Positions 52,436-64,000 of a DNA stretch of 64,000 nucleotides are shown here, one piece after another. The notes below the pieces were generated by a model that saw nothing but the letters and a program-made list of their open reading frames with translations, searched no databases and was not told where the DNA came from. The translations under genes and the position numbers were made by a program. The stretch is taken from positions 124,001 through 188,000 of the forward strand of contig NW_027136973.1 of assembly GCF_040869045.1 (NCBI RefSeq), read 5' to 3'. Source of the stretch: Eurosta solidaginis. Taxonomy: Eukaryota; Arthropoda; Insecta; Diptera; Tephritidae. The stretch's first letter is position 1. The number at the start of each line of letters is the position of its first letter.

Positions 52436-52708
52436 GCCTACATATTGCGTTTTTTTTTTTTTAATTTGCTTACCGGGCTAAAGGTTAGCATGCTTAAAAT
52501 ACGTAAGTAGTTTTGTTCAACAAATTTAACTCATCAGTTGTTTGCATCAGAGCGACAATTTTTGAGATAGTTATTAAAACTGTTTAAAGGTTGTCAAACG
52601 TTGTTTCTCGTTGTATATCCTTTAATTCTAGAGTTAAATTGATAAATAACGTGTACGAATTTGTTTAACGCATTTGTTTTGGTTACTCGACGTCTCCGTT
52701 CTCGTGTA

Positions 52709-55700
52709 GCCTACATATTGCGTTTTTTTTTTTTTTTATTTGCTTACCGGGCTAAAGGTTAGCACGCTTAAAATACGTAAGTCGTTTTGTTCAACAAATT
52801 TAAGTAGATAACTCATCAGTTGTTTGCATCAGAGCGACAATTTTTGAGATAGTTATTAAAACTGTTTAAAGGTTGTCAAACGTTGTTTCTCGTTGTAAAT
52901 CCTTTAATTCTAGAGTTAAATTGATAAATAACGTGTACGATTTTGTTTAACGCATTTGTTTTGGTTACTCGACGTCTCCGTTCTCGTGTAGCCTACATAT
53001 TGCGTTTTTTTTTTAATTTGCTTACCGGGCTAAAGGTTAGCATGTTTAAAATACGTAAGTCGTTTTGTTCAACAAATTTGAGTAGATAACTCAGCAGTTG
53101 TTTGCATCAGAGCGACAATATTTGAGATAGTTATTAAAACTGTTTAAAGGTTGTCAAACGTTGTTTCTCGTTGTATATCCCTTAATTCTAGAGTTAAATT
53201 GATAAATAACGTGTACGAATTTGTTTAACGCATTTGTTTTGGTTACTCGACGTCTCCGTTCTCGTGTAGCCTACATATTGCGTTTTTTTTTAATTTGCCT
53301 ACCGGGCTAAAGGTTAGCATGCTTAAAATACGTAAGTCGTTTTGTTCAACAAATTTGAGTAGATAACTTAGCAGTTGTTTGCATAAGAGCGACAATTTTT
53401 GAGATAGTTATTAAAACTGTTTAAAGGTTGTCAAACGTTGTTTCTCGTTGTATATCCTTTAATTCTAGAGTTAAATTGATAAATAACGTGTACGAATTTG
53501 TTTAACGCATTTGTTTTGGTTACTCGACGTCTCCGTTCTCGTGTAGCATACATATTGCGTTTTTTTTTAATTTGCTTACCGGGCTAAAGGTTAGCATGCT
53601 TAAAATACGTAAGTCGTTTAACTCATCAGTTGTTTGTGAAAAAGGGACAATTTTTGAGATAGTTATTAAAACTGTTTAAAGGTTGTCAAACGTTTTTTCT
53701 CGTTGTATATCCTTTAATTCTAGAGTTAAATTGATAAATAACGTGTACGAATTTGTTTAACGCATTTGTTTTGGTTACTCGACGTCTCCGTTCTCGTGTA
53801 GCCTACATATTGCGTTTTTTTTTTAATTTGCTTACCGGTCTAAAGGTTAGCATGCTTAAAATACGTAAGTCGTTTTGTTCAACAAATTTAAGTAGATAAC
53901 TCATCAGTTGTTTGCATCAGAGCGACAATTTTTGAGATAGTTATTAAAACTGTTTAAAGGTTGTCAAACGTTGTTTCTCGTTGTATATCCTTTAATTCTA
54001 GAGTTAAATTGATAAATAACGTGTACGAATTTGTTTAACGCATTTGTTTTGGTTACTCGACGTCTCCATTCTCGTGTAGCCTACATATTGCGTTTTTTTT
54101 TTAATTTGCTTACCGGGCTAAAGGTTACCGTGTTTAAAATACGTAAGTCGTTTTGTTCCACAAATTTGAGTAGATAACTCAGCAGTTGTTTGCATCAGAG
54201 CGACAATTTTTGAGATAGTTATTAAAACTGTTTAAAGGTTGTCAAACGTTGTTTCTCGTTGTATATCCTTTAATTCTAGAGTTAAATTGATAAATAACGT
54301 GTACGAATTTGTTTAACGCATTTGTTTTGGTTACTCGACGTCTCCGTTCTCGTGTAGCCTACATATTGCGTTTTTTTTTAATTTGCTTACCGGGCTAAAG
54401 GTTAGCATGCTTAAAATACGTAAGTCGTTTTGTTCAACAAATTTAAGTAGATAACTCATCAGTTGTTTGCATCAGAGCGACAATTTTTGAGATAGTTATT
54501 AAAACTGTTTAAAGGTTGTCAAACGTTGTTTCTCGTTGTATATCCTTTAATTCTAGAGCTAAATTGATAAATAACGTGTACGAATTTGTTTAACGCATTT
54601 GTTTTGGTTACTCGACGTCTCCGTTCTCGTGTAGCCTACATATTGCGTTTTTTTTTTAATTTGCTTACCTGGCTAAAGGTTAGCAGCTTAAAATACGTAA
54701 GTCGTTTTGTTCAACAAATTTAAGTAGATAACTCATCAGTTGTTTGCATCAGAGCGACAATTTTTGAGATAGTTATTAAAACTGTTTAAAGGTTGTCAAA
54801 CGTTGTTTCTCGTTGTATATCCTTTAATTCTAGAGTTAAATTGATAAATAACGTGTACGAATTTGTTTAACGCATTTGTTTTGGTTACTCGACGTCTCCG
54901 TTCTCGTGTAGCCTACATATTGCTTTGTTTTTTTAATTTGCTTACCGGGCTAAAGGTTAGCATGCTTAAAATACGTAAGTCGTTTTGTTCAACAAATTTG
55001 AGTAGATAACTCAGCAGTTGTTTCCATCAGAGCGACAATTTTTGAGATAGTTATTAAAACTGTTTAAAGGTTGTCAAACGTTGTTTCTCGTTGCATATCC
55101 TTTAATTCTAGAGTTAAATTGATAAATAACGTGTACGAATTTGTTTAACGCATTTGTTTTGGTTACTCGACGTCTCCGTTCTCGTGTAGCCTACATATTG
55201 CGTTTTTTTTTATTTGCTTACCGGGCTAAAGGTTAGCATGCTTAAAATACGTAAGTCGTTTTGTTCAACAAATTTGAGTAGATAACTCAGCAGTTGTTTG
55301 CATCAGAGCGACAATTTTTGAGATAGTTATTAAAACTGTTTAAATGTTGTCAAACGTTGTTTCTCGTTGTATATCCTTTAATTCTAGAGTTAAATTGATA
55401 AATAACGTGTACGAATTTGTTTAACGCATTTGTTTTGGTTACTCGACGTCTCCGTTCTCGTGTAGCCTATATATTGCGTTTTTTTTTAATTTGCTTACCG
55501 GGCTAAAGGTTAGCATGCTTAAAATACGTAAGTCGTTTTGTTCAACAAATTTGAGTAGATAACTCAGCAGTTGTTTGCATCAGAGCGACAATTTTTGAGA
55601 TAGTTATTAAAACTGTTTAAAGGTTGTCAAACGTTGTTTCTCGTTGTATATCCTTTAATTCTAGAGTTAAATTGATAAATAACGTGTACGAATTTGTTTA

Positions 55701-57049
55701 ACGCATTTCTTTTGGTTACTCGACGTCTCCGTTCTCGTGTAGCCTACATATTGCGTTTTTTTTTTTTAATTTGCTTACCGGGCTAAAGGTTAGCATGCTT
55801 AAAATACGTAAGTCGTTTTGTTCAACAAATTTGAGTAGATAACTCAGCAGTTGTTTGTATCAGAGCGACAATTTTTGAGATAGTTATTAAAACTGTTTAA
55901 AAGTTGTCCAACGTTGTTTCTCGTTGTATATCCTTTAATTCTAGAGTTAAATTGATAAATAACGTGTACGAATTTGTTTAACGCATTTGTTTTGGTTACT
56001 CGACGTCTCCGTTCTCTTGTAGCCTACATATTGCGTTTTTTTTTTTTAATTTGCTTACCGGGCTAAAGGTTATCATGCTTAAAATACGTAAGTCGTTTTG
56101 TTCAACAAATTTGAGTAGATAACTCAGCAGTTGTTTGCATCAGAGCGACAATTTTTGAGATAGTTGTTAAAACTGGTTAAAGGTTGTCAAACGTTGTTTC
56201 TCGTTGTATATCCTTTAATTCTAGAGTTAAATTGATAAATAACGTGTAGGAATTTGTTTAACGCATTTGTTTTGGTTACTCGACGTCTCCGTTCTCGTGT
56301 AGCCTACATATTGCGTTTTTTTTAATTTGCTTACCGGGCTAAAGGTTAGCATGCTTAAAATACGTAAGTCGTTTTGTTCAACAAATTTAAGTAGATAACT
56401 CATCAGTTGTTTGCATCAGAGCGACAATTTTTGAGATAGTTATTAAAACTGTTTAAAGGTTGTCAAACGTTGTTTCTCGTTGTATATCCTTTAATTCTAG
56501 AGTTAAATTGATAAATAACGTGTACGAATTTGTTTAACGCATTTTTTTTTTGTTACTCGACGTCTCCGTTCTCGTGTAGCCTACATATTGCGTTTTTTTT
56601 TAATTTGCTTACCGGGCTAAAGGTTAGCATGCTTAAAATACGTAAGTCGTTTTGTTCATCAAATTTAAGTAGATAACTCATCAGTTGTTTGCATCAGAGC
56701 GACAATTTTTGAGATAGTTATTAAAACTGTTTAAAGGTTGTCAAACGTTGTTTCTCGTTGTATATCCTTTAATTCTAGAGTTAAATTGATAAATAACGTG
56801 TACGAATTTGTTTAACGCATTTGTTTTGGTTACTCGACGTCTCCGTTCTCGTGTAGCCTACATATTGCGTTTTTTTTTTAATTTGCTTACCGGGCTAAAG
56901 GTTAGCATGCTTAAAATACGTAAGTAGTTTTGTTCAACAAATTTAAGTAGATAACTCATCAGTTGTTTGCATCAGGGCGACAATTTTTGAGATAGTTATT
57001 AAAACTGTTTAAAGGTTGTCAAACGTTGTTTCTCGTTGTATATCCTTTA
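52709..57049 (+). repeat. Higher-order satellite block D, copy 1 (~16 monomers)
   Basis: Ordered match to 59638-64000 at an offset of about 6,950 bp (25 monomers), reduced to about 6,930 bp before the divergent monomer at 53546-53800. Shared marks are a long T tract with TAGCACGCTT, GTTGTAAATCC, ACAATATTTGAG with ATATCCCTT, GTAGCATACAT, CTCCATTCTCG, AGAGCTAAATTG, TTAGCAGCTTAA, TTGCTTTGTTTT (54921 and 61872), AAAGTTGTCCAACG, GTTATCATGC, GTGTAGGAATTT (56244 and 63193), CATTTTTTTTTGTTACTCG and ATCAGGGCGAC. Confidence 0.85.
53546..53800 (+). repeat. Divergent, shortened satellite monomer (255 bp)
   Basis: CGTTT joins directly to AACTCATCAG, losing about 24 bp, and the usual TTTGCATCAGAGCGACAAT is replaced by TTTGTGAAAAAGGGACAAT. 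It also has AACGTTTTTTCTCG. I saw this combination once only. Its block-D counterpart near 60475 is normal in length, so the changes came after the duplication. Confidence 0.85.
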
Positions 57050-57410
57050 ATTCTAGAGTTAAATTGATAAATAACGTGTACGAATTTGTAAACGCATTTG
57101 TTTTGGTTACTCGACGTCTCCGTTCTCGTGTAGCCTACATATTGCGTTTTTTTTTTAATTTGCTTACCGGGCTAAAAGTTAGCATGCTTAAAATACGTAA
57201 GTCGTTTTGTTCAACAAATGTAAGTAGATAACTCATCAGTTGTTTGCATCAGAGCGACAATTTTTGAGATAGTTATTAAAACTGTTTAAAGGTTGTCAAC
57301 CGTTGTTTCTCGTTGTATATCCTTTAATTCTATAGTTAAATTGATAAATAACGTGTACGAATTTGTTTAACGCATTTGTTTTGGTTACTCGACGTCTCCG
57401 TTCTCGTGTA

Positions 57411-59092
57411 GCCTACATATTGCGTTTTTTTTTTTTTTTTATTTGCTTACCGGGCTAAAGGTTAGCACGCTTAAAATACGTAAGTCGTTTTGTTCAACAA
57501 ATTTAAGTAGATAACTCATCAGTTGTTTGCATCAGAGCGACAATTTTTGAGATAGTTATTAAAACTGTTTAAAGGTTGTCAAACGTTGTTTCTCGTTGTA
57601 AATCCTTTAATTCTAGAGTTAAATTGATAAATAACGTGTACGAATTTGTTTAACGCATTTGTTTTGGTTACTCGACGTCTCCGTTCTCGTGTAGCCTACA
57701 TATTGCGTTTTTTTTTTAATTTGCTTACCGGGCTAAAGGTTAGCATGTTTAAAATACGTAAGTCGTTTTGTTCAACAAATTTGAGTAGATAACTCAGCAG
57801 TTGTTTGCATCAGAGCGACAATATTTGAGATAGTTATTAAAACTGTTTAAAGGTTGTCAAACGTTGTTTCTCGTTGTATATCCCTTAATTCTAGAGTTAA
57901 ATTGATAAATAACGTGTACGAATTTGTTTAACGCATTTGTTTTGGTTACTCGACGTCTCCGTTCTCGTGTAGCCTACATATTGCGTTTTTTTTTTTTAAT
58001 TTGCTTACCGGGCTAAAGGTTAGCATGCTTAAAATACGTAAGTCGTTTTGTTCAACAAATTTGAGTAGATAACTCAGCAGTTGTTTACATCAGAGCGACA
58101 ATTTTTGAGATAGTTATTAAAACTGTTTAAAGGTTGTCAAACGTTGTTTCTCGTTGTATATCCTTTAATTCTAGAGTTAAATTGATAAATAACGTGTACG
58201 AATTTGTTTAACGCATTTGTTTTGGTTACTCGACGTCTCCGTTCTCGTGTAGCATACATATTGCGTTTTTTTTTTAATTTGCTTACCGGGCTAAAGGTTA
58301 GCATGCTTAAAATACGTAAGTCGTTTTGTTCAACAAATTTAAGTAGATAACTCATCAGTTGTTTGCATCAGAGCGACAATTTTTGAGATAGTTATTAAAA
58401 CTGTTTAAAGGTTGTCAAACGTTGTTTCTCGTTGTATATCCTTTAATTCTAGAGTTAAATTGATAAATAACGTGCACGAATTTGTTTAACGCATTTGTTT
58501 TGGTTACTCGACGTCTCCATTCTCGTGTAGCCTACATATTGCGTTTTTTTTTAATTTGCTTACCGGGCTAAAGGTTACCGTGTTTAAAATACGCAAGTCG
58601 TTTTGTTCAACAAATTTGAGTAGATAATTCAGCAGTTGTTTGCATCAGAGCGACAATTTTTGAGATAGTTATTAAAACTGTTTAAAGGTTGTCAAACGTT
58701 GTTTCTCGTTGTATATCCTTTAATTCTAGAGTTAAATTGATAAATAACGTGTACAAATTTGTTTAACGCATTTGTTTTGGTTACTCGACGTCTCCGTTCT
58801 CGTGTAGCCTACATATTGCGTTTTTTTTTTAATTTGCTTACCGGGCCAAAGGTTAGCAGCTTAAAATACGTAAGTCGTTTTGTTCAACAAATTTAAGTAG
58901 ATAACTCATCAGTTGTTTGCATCAGAGCGACAATTTTTGAGATAGTTATTAAAACTGTTTAAAGGTTGTCAAACGTTGTTTCTCGTTGTATATCCTTTAA
59001 TTCTAGAGTTAAATTGATAAATAACGTGTACGAATTTGTTTAACGCATTTGTTTTGGTTACTCGACGTCTCCGTTCTCGTGTAGCCTACATA
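57411..59092 (+). repeat. Higher-order satellite block D, partial third copy (~6 monomers)
   Basis: Starts with the long T tract and TAGCACGCTT unit, then ACAATATTTGAG with ATATCCCTT, GTAGCATACAT, CTCCATTCTCG, GGTTACCGTG (54125 and 58575) and TTAGCAGCTTAA units, in the order seen from 52709. It is offset about 2,225 bp (8 monomers) before the copy at 59638, so an 8-monomer step recurs in the right array as well. Confidence 0.82.
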
Positions 59093-59637
59093 TTGCGTTT
59101 TTTTTTTAATTTGCTTACCGGGCTAAAGGTTAGCATGTTTAAAATACGTAAGTCGTTTTGTTCAACAAATTTGAGTAGATAACTCAGCAGTTGTTTGCAT
59201 CAGAGCGACAATATTTGAGATAGTTATTAAAACTGTTTAAAGGTTGTCAAACGTTGTTTCTCGTTGTATATCCTTTAATTCTAGAGTTAAATTGATAAAT
59301 AACGTGTACGAATTTGTTTAACGCATTTTTTTTTGTTACTCGACGTCTCCGTTCTCGTGTAGCCTACATATTGCGCTTTTTTTAATTTGCTTACCGGGCT
59401 AAAGGTTAGCATGCTTAAAATACGTAAGTCGTTTTGTTCAACAAATTTAAGTAGATAACTCATCAGTTGTTTGCATCAGAGCGACAATTTTTGAGATAGT
59501 TATTAAAACTGTTTAAAGGTTGTCAAACGTTGTTTCTCGTTGTATATCCTTTAATTCTAGAGTTAAATTGATAAATAACGTGTACGAATTTGTTTAACGC
59601 ATTTGTTTTGGTTACTCGACGTCTCCGTTCTCGTGTA

Positions 59638-62600
59638 GCCTACATATTGCGTTTTTTTTTTTTTTATTTGCTTACCGGGCTAAAGGTTAGCACGCTTAAA
59701 ATACGTGAGTCGTTTTGTTCAACAAATTTAAGTAGATAACTCATCAGTTGTTTGCATCAGAGCGACAATTTTTGAGATAGTTATTAAAACTGTTTAAAGG
59801 TTGTCAAACGTTGTTTCTCGTTGTAAATCCTTTAATTCTAGAGTTAAATTGATAAATAACGTGTACGAATTTGTTTAACGCATTTGTTTTGGTTACTCGA
59901 CGTCTCCGTTCTCGTGTTGCCTACATATTGCGTTTTTTTTTTAATTTGCTTACCGGGCTAAAGGTTAGCATGTTTAAAATACGTAAGTCGTTTTGTTCAA
60001 CAAATTTGAGTAGATAACTCAGCAGTTGTTTGCATCAGAGCGACAATATTTGAGATAGTTATTAAAACTGTTTAAAGGTTGTCAAACGTTGTTTCTCGTT
60101 GTATATCCCTTAATTCTAGAGTTAAATTGATAAATAACGTGTACGAATTTGTTTAACGCATTTGTTTTGGTTACTCGACGTCTCCGTTCTCGTGTAGCCT
60201 ACATATTGCGTTTTTTTTTTTATTTGCTTACCGGGCTAAAGGTTAGCATGCTTAAAATACGTAAGTCGTTTTGTTCAACAAATTTGAGTAGATAACTCAG
60301 CAGTTGTTTGCATCAGAGCGACAATTTTTGAGATAGTTATTAAAACTGTTTAAAGGTTGTCAAACGTTGTTTCTCGTTGTATATCCTTTAATTCTAGAGT
60401 TAAATTGATAAATAACGTGTACGAATTTGTTTAACGCATTTGTTTTGGTTACTCGACGTCTCCGTTCTCGTGTAGCATACATATAGCGTTTTTTTTTAAA
60501 TTTGCTTACCGGGCTAAAGGTTAGCATGCTTAAAATACGTTAGTCGTTTTGTTCAACAAATTTAAGTAGATAACTCATCAGTTGTTTGCATCAGAGCGAC
60601 AATTTTTGAGATAGTTATTAAAACTGTTTAAAGGTTGTCAAACGTTGTTTCTCGTTGTATATCCTTTAATTCTAGAGTTAAATTGATAAATAACGTGTAC
60701 GAATTTGTTTAACGCATTTGTTTTGGTTACTCGACGTCTCCGTTCTCGTGTAGCCTACATATTGCGTTTTTTTTTTATTTGCTTACCGGGCTAAAGGTTA
60801 GCATGCTTAAAATACGTAAGTCGTTTTGTTCAACAAATTTAAGTAGATAACTCATCAGTTGTTTGCATCAGAGCGACAATTTTTGAGATAGTTATTAAAA
60901 CTGTTTAAAGGTTGTCAAACGTTGTTTCTCGTTGTATATCCTTTAATTCTAGAGTTAAATTGATAAATAACGAGTACGAATTTGTTTAACGCATTTGTTT
61001 TGGTTACTCGACGTCTCCATTCTCGTGTAGCCTACATATTGCGTTTTTTTTTTAATTTGCTTACCGGGCTAAAGGTTAGCATGTTTAAAATACGTAAGTC
61101 GTTTTGTTCAACAAATTTGAGTAGATAACTCAGCAGTTGTTTGCATCAGAGCGACAATTTTTGAGATAGTTATTAAAACTGTTTAAAGGTTGTCAAACGT
61201 TGTTTCTCGTTGTATATCCTTTAATTCTAGAGTTAAATTTATAAATAACGTGTACGAATTTGTTTAACGCATTTGTTTTGGTTACTCGACGTCTCCGTTC
61301 TCGTGTAGCCTACATATTGCGTTTTTTTTTAATTTGCTTACCGGGCTAAAGGTTAGCATGCTTAAAATACGTAAGTCGTTTTGTTCAACAAATTTAAGTA
61401 GATAACTCATCAGTTGTTTGCATCAGAGCGACAATTTTTGAGATAGTTATTAAAACTGTTTAAAGGTTGTCAAACGTTGTTTCTCGTTGTATATCCTTTA
61501 ATTCTAGAGCTAAATTGATAAATAACGTGTACGAATTTGTTTAACGCATTTGTTTTGGTTACTCGACGTCTCCGTTCTCGTGTAGCCTACATATTGCGTT
61601 TTTTTTTTAATTTGCTTACCGGGCTAAAGATTAGCAGCTTAAAATACGTAAGTCGTTTTGTTCAACAAATTTAAGTAGATAACTCATCAGTTGTTTGCAT
61701 CAGAGCGACAATTTTTGAGATAGTTATTAAAACTGTTTAAAGGTTGTCAAACGTTGTTTCTCGTTGTATATCCTTTAATTCTAGAGTTAAATTGATAAAT
61801 AACGTGTACGAATTTGTTTAACGCATTTGTTTTGGTTACTCGACGTCTCCGTTCTCGTGTAGCCTACATATTGCTTTGTTTTTTTAATTTGCTTACCGGG
61901 CTAAAGGTTAGCATGCTTAAAATACGTAAGTCGTTTTGTTCAACAAATTTGAGTAGATAACTCAGCAGTTGTTTCCATCAGAGCGACAATTTTTGAGATA
62001 GTTATTAAAACTGTTTAAAGGTTGTCAAACGTTGTTTCTCGTTGCATATCCTTTAATTCTAGAGTTATATTGATAAATAACGTGTACGAATTTGTTAAAC
62101 GCATTTGTTTTGGTTACTCGACGTCTCCGTTCTCGTGTAGCCTACATATTGCGTTTTTTTTTTATTTGCTTACCGGGCTAAAGGTTAGCATGCTTAAAAT
62201 ACGTAAGTCGTTTTGTTCAACAAATTTGAGTAGATAACTCAGCAGTTGTTTGCATCAGAGCGACAATTTTTGAGATAGTTATTAAAACTGTTTAAAGGTT
62301 GTCAAACGTTGTTTCTCGTTGTATATCCTTTAATTCTAGAGTTAAATTGATAAATAACGTGTACGAATTTGTTTAACGCATTTGTTTTGGTTACTCGACG
62401 TCTCCGTTCTCGTGTAGCCTATATATTGCGTTTTTTTTTTAATTTGCTTACCGGGCTAAAGCTTAGCATGCTTAAAATACGTAAGTCGTTTTGTTCAACA
62501 AATTTTAGTAGATAACTCAGCAGTTGTTTGCATCAGAGCGACAATTTTTGAGATAGTTATTAAAACTGTTTAAAGGTTGTCAAACGTTGTTTCTCGTTGT

Positions 62601-64000
62601 ATATCCTTTAATTCTAGAGTTAAATTGATAAATAACGTGTACGAATTTGTTTAACGCATTTGTTTTGGTTACTCGACGTCTCCGTTCTCGTGTAGCCTAC
62701 ATATTGCGTTTTTTTTTTTAATTTGCTTACCGGGCTAAAGGTTAGCATGCTTAAAATACGTAAGTCGTTTTGTTCAACAAATTTGAGTAGATAACTCAGC
62801 AGTTGTTTGCATCAGAGCGACAATTTTTGAGATAGTTATTAAAACTGTTTAAAAGTTGTCCAACGTTGTTTCTCGTTGTATATCCTTTAATTCTAGAGTT
62901 AAATTGATAAATAACGTGTACGAATTTGTTTAACGCATTTGTTTTGGTTACTCGACGTCTCCGTTCTCTTGTAGCCTACATATTGCGTTTTTTTTTAATT
63001 TGCTTACCGGGCTAAAGGTTATCATGCTTAAAATACGTAAGTCGTTTTGTTCAACAAATTTGAGTAGATAACTCAGCAGTTGTTTGCATCAGATCGACAA
63101 TTTTTGAGATAGTTGTTAAAACTGGTTAAAGGTTGTCAAACGTTGTTTCTCGTTGTATATCCTTTAATTCTAGAGTTAAATTGATAAATAACGTGTAGGA
63201 ATTTGTTTAACGCATTTGTTTTGGTTACTCGACGTCTCCGTTCTCGTGTAGCCTACATATTGCGTTTTTTTTTTAATTTGCTTACCGGGCTAAAGGTTAG
63301 CATGCTTAAAATACGTAAGTCGTTTTGTTCAACAAATTTAAGTAGATAACTCATCAGTTGTTTGCATCAGAACGACAATTTTTGAGATAGTTATTAAAAC
63401 TGTTTAAAGGTTGTCAAACGTTGTTTCTCGTTGTATATCCTTTAATTCTAGAGTTAAATTGATAAATAACGTGTACGAATTTGTTTAACGCATTTTTTTT
63501 TGTTACTCGACGTCTCCGTTCTCGTGTAGCCTACATATTGCGTTTTTTTTTAATTTGCTTACCGGGCTAAAGGTTAGCATGCTTAAAATACGTAAGTCGT
63601 TTTGTTCAACAAATTTAAGTAGATAACTCAGCAGTTGTTTGCATCAGAGCGACAATTTTTGAGATAGTTATTAAAACTGTTTAAAGGTTGTCAAACGTTG
63701 TTTCTCGTTGTATATCCTTTAATTCTAGAGTTAAATTGATAAATAACGTGTACGAATTTGTTTAACGCATTTGTTTTGGTTACTCGACGTCTCCGTTCTC
63801 GTGTAGCCTACATATTGCGTTTTTTTTTAAATTTGCTTACCGGGCTAAAGGTTAGCATGCTTAAAATACGTAAGTAGTTTTGTTCAACAAATTTAAGTAG
63901 ATAACTCATCAGTTGTTTGCATCAGGGCGACAATTTTTGAGATAGTTATTAAAACTGTTTAAAGGTTGTCAAACGTTGTTTCTCGTTGTATATCCTTTAA
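59638..64000 (+). repeat. Higher-order satellite block D, copy 2 (runs off the window)
   Basis: Counterpart of 52709-57049 with the same ordered variants. The match continues to the last base of the window, so the block end lies outside it. Confidence 0.85.

Larger units (their letters stand above)
30215..64000 (+). repeat. Right satellite DNA array, ~278-bp monomer, head-to-tail
   Basis: Same satellite, same strand and continuous in phase with the left array across the retrotransposon. Roughly 121 units follow, including one 101-bp deleted unit (30948-31048), seven units with an 8-bp loss (between 45.3 and 52.6 kb) and one divergent unit (53546-53800). T-tract length ranges from about 8 to 16 or more (longest at about 52722-52740 and 57425-57440). 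No gene or other mobile element is visible in this 33.8-kb stretch. Confidence 0.98.

Overview
The window is eukaryotic heterochromatin. It is one long tandem satellite array, monomer about 278 bp and A/T-rich, with every readable copy in the same orientation. A single full-length Ty3/gypsy LTR retrotransposon (24663-30209, 5,547 bp) interrupts it. No host protein-coding gene, tRNA, rRNA or CRISPR array is visible. The Gag type (a CHCC cysteine-histidine box, as in the CsRn1/Kamikaze-like group) and an insect-like leucine-rich-repeat fragment in the element's leader suggest an invertebrate, probably an arthropod. The species cannot be named from the sequence, and I do not recognise the satellite family.

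Layout. 1-24662: left satellite array, roughly 88 monomers plus one 102-bp internally deleted monomer just before the insertion. 24663-30209: retrotransposon, in order 5' LTR (211 bp), primer-binding site, leader of about 1 kb carrying a broken leucine-rich-repeat gene fragment, gag (335 codons), a predicted -1 frameshift signal, pol (protease, reverse transcriptase, RNase H, integrase; 1003 codons), polypurine tract, 3' LTR (211 bp). A 5-bp target duplication (ATAAC) flanks it. 30210-64000: right satellite array, roughly 121 monomers, resuming at exactly the monomer position where the left array was cut.

The satellite is not a plain monomeric array. Diagnostic single-base variants recur in the same order at fixed multiples of the monomer: an 8-monomer tandem duplication at 5564-10015, shared blocks offset by about 8.9 kb and about 11.1 kb in the left array, and a 9-monomer tandem duplication plus blocks offset by about 6.4 kb and about 6.95 kb in the right array. 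This is the pattern expected from repeated unequal exchange. Each monomer carries a poly-T tract (most of the length variation) and several short perfect dyads.

The retrotransposon looks young and possibly competent. Its LTRs read as identical, both ORFs are open, and every expected catalytic residue is present. The most interesting parts are a textbook-like -1 frameshift module at the gag/pol junction (overlapping slippery heptamers in the gag phase, 8-nt spacer, possible H-type pseudoknot), the captured leucine-rich-repeat fragment in the leader, and non-canonical TA...TA LTR ends. I found no evidence of a wholly new multi-gene system.
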